This document shows positions 5,586-9,208 of a stretch of DNA of 9,208 nucleotides, in pieces. The stretch is from Gammaproteobacteria bacterium (GTDB lineage: Bacteria; Pseudomonadota; Gammaproteobacteria; Nitrosococcales; Methylophagaceae): NCBI GenBank assembly GCA_002402245.1, contig NVVP01000002.1:64607-73814 (forward strand), written 5' to 3'. The notes below the pieces were generated by a model. The model did no database searches. It was not told the origin of the DNA and saw only the letters and a list, made by a program, of their open reading frames with translations. Position 1 is the stretch's first letter, and each line of letters opens with the position of its first letter. Both the position numbers and the translations under genes were made by a program.

Positions 5586-6284
5586 TTACTTAACTCCTAA
5601 ACTTAAAATAAAAACTAAACATTTCTTCGTTATTTCAATAAACAACCGTAAATAATCCTTAATAATAAAAAAAGCAACAGTAATTGCCCCTGCCGCAATT
5701 GTTAACCTGTACAGAGAAAAACTAAGCCACATCGAAAATCCACCCTGAATTAATGATTGATGGACTCCTTGAGTAACACGTAGATCACGTTCAGAAACGC
5801 TACCTACATTTAAACTCATAAAAATAAATCCTGCAGCTAAACCCAGTGACAAAATTGACCATACAATTCGGCTAAACATTGATCGTTTTACAGTTGATAA
5901 TTGTTTAGCTTCTTCTTCAGTTAAAACCCCACTCAATTTAAAGTTCCTGTTCGGTTTAGTTTTTGTATAAGGTGTAATTACAAATTGAGACATTTCTGTA
6001 TTCGGATTATTTAGAAAAAAAACATAAATAGCCATCGACTTAGCCAGTAAGAGAAAAAATGATAATGCAATGAAAAATCGAGTTGCCTCTGGATGTATGG
6101 CCAAGTCATCAAAGGCATGCACTGTTGGAATAAAAGACATCACCTCAACAAAATCATTCGCCAAGGAAAAATCCGTTAGCAGAGTAGGAGAAATAGTCAC
6201 TGCCACCCAATACTCAAATAATAAAATAATACATAACCATTTAACATGACTATCTATAAACAACCATTTAATTAAACCTTTCAT
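5586..6284 (-). CDS. Four-helix membrane protein of unknown function
   Basis: A 232-residue protein from the ATG at 6284-6282. An in-frame ATG eight codons upstream (6308) lacks a ribosome binding site, whereas AGGGA lies 8 bases before 6284, so I prefer the shorter form. Predicted helices are at about 15-33, 70-91, 139-159 and 186-208, with an amphipathic, Lys/Leu-rich end (210-232). The loop between helices 2 and 3 (93-137) is polar with a TEEEAKQ segment and probably cytoplasmic. I do not recognise a family. The start is one base after the upstream gene's TGA, so the two are likely translationally coupled. Downstream lies the tmcA relic. The gene is notably more AT-rich than tmcA, consistent with acquisition. 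Confidence 0.75.
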   Translation of the reverse strand: MKGLIKWLFIDSHVKWLCIILLFEYWVAVTISPTLLTDFSLANDFVEVMSFIPTVHAFDDLAIHPEATRFFIALSFFLLLAKSMAIYVFFLNNPNTEMSQFVITPYTKTKPNRNFKLSGVLTEEEAKQLSTVKRSMFSRIVWSILSLGLAAGFIFMSLNVGSVSERDLRVTQGVHQSLIQGGFSMWLSFSLYRLTIAAGAITVAFFIIKDYLRLFIEITKKCLVFILSLGVK

Positions 6285-6285
6285 T

Positions 6286-6498
6286 TCATCGGTCCCTAAT
6301 ACTTTCATTTTTATATCGAAGCAGTGGTGCGAGGAAGAACGCTATAATTATCCATTTATCCGGCTTCACTTCTGCTGTTACGGCCATGCAATGCATCAAC
6401 TTTACTTCTCGTTCATCAACCCAAATGGTATTTTTATCCATCAATAAATTCATTCGATAACCCAAAAAGACAAATTCAATTAAGTTTATATTATTCAC
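6286..6498 (-). CDS. Small hypothetical protein with a GTG start
   Basis: A 70-residue reading frame starting at GTG 6498, with AGAGG 7 bases upstream, which is why I accept it despite its length. It has a charged centre (DEREVKL, 28-34) and a short hydrophobic segment WIIIAFFLAPLL (49-60) followed by basic residues (RYK), perhaps a membrane anchor or a membrane-associated helix. Its TGA lies one base before the next gene's ATG, and that gene's ribosome binding site is inside this frame, so the two form a coupled pair. It starts 37 bases after the tmcA stop with no terminator between, so transcription from metH-slyX-tmcA may continue into it. Family unknown; it could also be only a leader for the next gene. 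Confidence 0.55.
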   Translation of the reverse strand: MNNINLIEFVFLGYRMNLLMDKNTIWVDEREVKLMHCMAVTAEVKPDKWIIIAFFLAPLLRYKNESIRDR

Positions 6499-6535
6499 TG
6501 GCGAACCTCTTTTATGTTAGGTTTTAATGATATGC

Positions 6536-8557
6536 CTATTTCAGTTTAAGGATTTTAATCAATCCTCGTAATGCCAAAGTCAGTTCTTTTTTACCACTAT
6601 AAGCTAGTTTATTGGCAATATATTGCTTATCACGCTGTTGTAGAAATACCATTACTGCTAACTGCTGTTGTACAGAGGTTAAGGTTAAAAATTGTGATTG
6701 GCATACGCTGGTTTGAATCAGTTTTTTTAGTGAGATTTCACTAAACTCTAGGCCACGTTGTTTAACTGAAAAGGCATTAATCTCCTGCTCATCCAATGCT
6801 GATAGTGATAACGCTTTAGCCGTTAAACTCTGACAAATACTGACCACACTATCAACTGCAAGCTGATTAAAATGAGTGGTTAAATGGTCAAACCAATGTT
6901 GCTGGAAGCGTAGCTTGGCCTCATTTAACATCTGTTGACCTTGCTTGGACGTGCTACGTAACATCATCACTGAATGACTGCCACTGACTTCATCTTTATG
7001 CAGCCCTAAACGTGTAATAGTAAAGCCTGATTTAATCCAAAATGGAAATAGTTGAGGGTCCATGGCAAAGCTAGTACCGATAATATCCACATTAGTTTCA
7101 AGATGCTGACAAAGGTTTTCTACTAACTTTAAACCTAATCCCTGCCCTTGAACTGTTGGATGAACAGCAATACGAATAATACGTTGATAGCGTAATGATC
7201 CGGCCGATGTTATGCCGGCATGTGCAAGTAATGACTGTGGTAATAAGTGCCCTTTTAAGCGCCGTTCTCCAGCATGAATAGCAGTAGAAAGATCATCATC
7301 TAGCTGGCCTTCTGCCACCAACCATGCACTGGCTATAATATGTCCTTGATAACGTAATACATAAACACTAACATCGGCTTGATCTAACATCATTCTCAGG
7401 TCAGAGGGTCGGGTACGATAATGAGCTAATACCATCAAACCAAACAGTGTATTTAAGCTTATTTCATCATTAGCTAATTGGCTAACATTTAGCTTTTCGA
7501 CATGACATTGTTCAATGCTAAGGTCACTTAATAATTCATCGTCTACTGGTGTGGCATTGAGTAATAAAGCCTGAAAACTAAATGCCTCAAGTGCATCATC
7601 ATCTGCCCATCGAATAGGCGTGGTCATTTTAAACTGCTTCCAATCCGGCGTATTCTCGGTCAATACTTTATGGAATCTAATAGCAAAGCCACGGCCAGTA
7701 CCTTCATAACCATGTAATGTAGTAGCAAAGACGATGCGTGAATAATGCTGTAATAACTGGGTCAACATAGCTACAGGGATCGCTGCTGCTTCATCCACCA
7801 GCAGGCAGTCTGCTTTAGGAAGTGATTCAATTAAAGCATCAGGAGCAATAAACCAGATTTCAGCCTGATTAAGTGTCAATAAACCAGAAGATATATCTGC
7901 TTCTGGTAATAACTGTGCCGCATGATCAAAAATGGTTTGTGCAATAGCTAAGCTTGGTGCGGTAACAATGATTTTTTGCTTACCTTTCAATAATAACTCT
8001 GCCGCTGCAATACCTAATGAGGCTGATTTTCCTCGGCCACGATCAGCTGACAATACTAAGGGCCGGCGGCGATGACCATAAACTACTTTCAAAATAGCTG
8101 TGACAGCCTGTTGCTGATCATCAGTATGATAAGCTTCAATCGATTGGATTTCAGATTGTCTCAAGCTTAATTGAGGTAAGTCATCGCCTTGCTTTATAGT
8201 GTGAAACTCAGGCTGATTTTGTTCGAACTTTTGGTAGACTCGTTTCAACCTTTGCTCAAATAGGCTTGAATTTTCCGTATCTGCTAACCAAAGAATAAGT
8301 ACACCACCGGCTTTTATCGTGCCGACTATAATGCCAAAGCTATCCGGATTAAATTCCTCTAAGGCATCAAATACAACCGCATTAAATTCTTGCCCTAAAT
8401 AACGGCTTGCTTGTTTAGCGGGTGATGTTGTCATGCCATCAAACTTGTTGCTTGATAAGGCAATGACAGGCTGTTTTATATCACTTAGTAATGTGTCAGT
8501 TGAACGCTGACACCATGCGAGTTCACCTTGTAAGACTACACATTGCCGTTGCTGCAT
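6536..8557 (-). CDS. tmcA: tRNA(Met) cytidine acetyltransferase TmcA
   Basis: A 673-residue enzyme (E. coli TmcA is about the same length) that makes N4-acetylcytidine at wobble position 34 of elongator tRNA(Met), using acetyl-CoA and ATP. In order: an N-terminal DUF1726-like region; an RNA-helicase-like ATPase with Walker A SADRGRGKS (170-178), Walker B LLVDEAA (252-258) and TTLHGYEGTGRGF (279-291); a GNAT domain with RIAVHPTVQGQGLG (462-475), the acetyl-CoA pyrophosphate loop; and a C-terminal tRNA-binding tail. The start follows the slyX stop by 2 bases with no clear Shine-Dalgarno, suggesting coupling; an in-frame TGA seven codons upstream excludes a longer form. Its N-terminus is about 20 residues shorter than in E. 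coli. A decayed copy of its 3' end lies at 5395-5558. Confidence 0.95.
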   Translation of the reverse strand: MQQRQCVVLQGELAWCQRSTDTLLSDIKQPVIALSSNKFDGMTTSPAKQASRYLGQEFNAVVFDALEEFNPDSFGIIVGTIKAGGVLILWLADTENSSLFEQRLKRVYQKFEQNQPEFHTIKQGDDLPQLSLRQSEIQSIEAYHTDDQQQAVTAILKVVYGHRRRPLVLSADRGRGKSASLGIAAAELLLKGKQKIIVTAPSLAIAQTIFDHAAQLLPEADISSGLLTLNQAEIWFIAPDALIESLPKADCLLVDEAAAIPVAMLTQLLQHYSRIVFATTLHGYEGTGRGFAIRFHKVLTENTPDWKQFKMTTPIRWADDDALEAFSFQALLLNATPVDDELLSDLSIEQCHVEKLNVSQLANDEISLNTLFGLMVLAHYRTRPSDLRMMLDQADVSVYVLRYQGHIIASAWLVAEGQLDDDLSTAIHAGERRLKGHLLPQSLLAHAGITSAGSLRYQRIIRIAVHPTVQGQGLGLKLVENLCQHLETNVDIIGTSFAMDPQLFPFWIKSGFTITRLGLHKDEVSGSHSVMMLRSTSKQGQQMLNEAKLRFQQHWFDHLTTHFNQLAVDSVVSICQSLTAKALSLSALDEQEINAFSVKQRGLEFSEISLKKLIQTSVCQSQFLTLTSVQQQLAVMVFLQQRDKQYIANKLAYSGKKELTLALRGLIKILKLK

Positions 8558-8559
8558 AA

Positions 8560-8763
8560 TTAATAATGCGGTGGCAACTCATGTTGCTGACCCGATTCTT
8601 GATTATTAGTCTGCATGGTACTCACTTGCACTTTCATAGTTTCAAGTGCTAATTCTAAGCGTATTATTTGCTGCTGCTGATTAGTCACCACAGTATTCAA
8701 CTGCTCTAATAAATCTTCTTGAAAAGATAGCTTCATTTGCAATTCATCAATATCCGTTTGCAT
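8560..8763 (-). CDS. slyX: SlyX family protein
   Basis: A 67-residue, largely coiled-coil protein matching SlyX: LSFQEDLLEQLN (12-23) followed by a Gln-rich heptad stretch (VVTNQQQQIIRLELALE) and the characteristic PPHY C-terminus. Its function is unknown; the name came from an early lysis-related genetic context in E. coli. The ATG overlaps the metH stop by one base (TAATG) and its stop is 2 bases before tmcA, so it sits inside a tightly coupled operon. Cytoplasmic, no membrane segment. Confidence 0.9.
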   Translation of the reverse strand: MQTDIDELQMKLSFQEDLLEQLNTVVTNQQQQIIRLELALETMKVQVSTMQTNNQESGQQHELPPHY

Positions 8764-9208
8764 TAGTCATCTCCATCATAAGATAAGGCGGGGGCTAACC
8801 AGCGTTCGGCTTCAGCTTTTGTCCAGCCTTTACGTATCGCATAGTCATCAACTTGGTCACGATCAATCTTACCTAAACCAAAATAACGTGACTCAGGGTG
8901 GGCAAAGTAGAATCCACTCACCGCTGCAGTAGGCAACATAGCAAAACTTTCAGTAATCGTCATGCCTGCATTTTCATCAGGTTTTAATAATTCCCACAAC
9001 AAGGCTTTTTCTGTGTGATCTGGACAGCCTGGATACCCCGGTGCAGGTCGCACACCTTGGTATTTTTCTCTGATTAATGCCTCATTATCTAAGGTTTCAT
9101 CAGATACATAACCCCATAGATCTTTACGCACTAATTCATGTAGTCGTTCTGCAAAAGCTTCAGCCAAACGATCGGCCAAGGCTTTAATCATAATACTTTG
9201 ATAATCAT
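8763..9208 (-). CDS. metH: Cobalamin-dependent methionine synthase, C-terminal activation domain (5' part outside window)
   Basis: The last 147 residues of MetH; the frame is open to the right edge (DYQSIMIKALADRLAEAF), so the internal ATG at 9191 is not the start. The AdoMet-binding motif RPAPGYPGCPDHTEK is intact, followed by TITESFAMLPTAAVSGFYFAHPES and the conserved RWLAPALSYD end. MetH transfers a methyl group from methyltetrahydrofolate to homocysteine through cobalamin; this domain binds S-adenosylmethionine for reductive reactivation. The stop overlaps the slyX start. Methionine synthesis and tRNA(Met) modification are thus in one operon here, which may be coincidence. Confidence 0.95.
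   Translation of the reverse strand, partial: DYQSIMIKALADRLAEAFAERLHELVRKDLWGYVSDETLDNEALIREKYQGVRPAPGYPGCPDHTEKALLWELLKPDENAGMTITESFAMLPTAAVSGFYFAHPESRYFGLGKIDRDQVDDYAIRKGWTKAEAERWLAPALSYDGDD

Overview
The window looks like the chromosome of a fairly AT-rich gammaproteobacterium. The best evidence is the right-hand minus-strand operon metH-slyX-tmcA, whose products are all typical of that class: the C-terminal activation domain of cobalamin-dependent methionine synthase, SlyX with its PPHY tail, and the tRNA(Met) cytidine acetyltransferase. Genus cannot be settled from these genes. No rRNA, tRNA, CRISPR array, integrase or insertion sequence was seen.

Layout, left to right. Positions 1-381 hold the 5' part of a minus-strand TIGR03032/DUF4915-like gene. 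A divergent intergenic region leads to a plus-strand conserved protein of unknown function with a two-helix membrane hairpin (679-1647). A plus-strand accessory block follows: a lipoprotein (1902-2810), a short-chain dehydrogenase (2953-3705), a four-helix membrane protein (3738-4142), a GFA-family zinc protein (4205-4621) and a HupE/UreJ-type nickel permease (4806-5372). The rest is on the minus strand: metH (partial), slyX and tmcA, tightly overlapping, then a small GTG-started gene and a four-helix membrane protein (6498 down to 5586).

The main discovery is in the intergenic DNA. Three gaps contain decayed pieces of neighbouring intact genes: the dehydrogenase 5' end at 1680-1763, hupE codons about 15-53 at 2818-2948, and the tmcA 3' end at 5395-5558. 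The first two, plus a weaker match to the membrane-protein gene start at about 1758-1900, occur in the same order as the intact genes (dehydrogenase, membrane protein, hupE). This suggests that the whole SDR-to-hupE block was once duplicated in tandem and that the upstream copy decayed, with the lipoprotein gene now inside it. The tmcA relic lies across the two minus-strand membrane genes from intact tmcA, as expected if they arrived together with a replacement tmcA 3' end.

Functionally, the minus-strand operon is housekeeping (methionine synthesis and tRNA wobble modification). The plus-strand block has no obvious shared pathway: nickel uptake, a reductase and a possible thiol/zinc protein sit together, but no hydrogenase or urease gene is present here. 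I found no convincing new defence or mobile system. The rearrangement relics and several uncharacterised membrane proteins are what deserve a second look.
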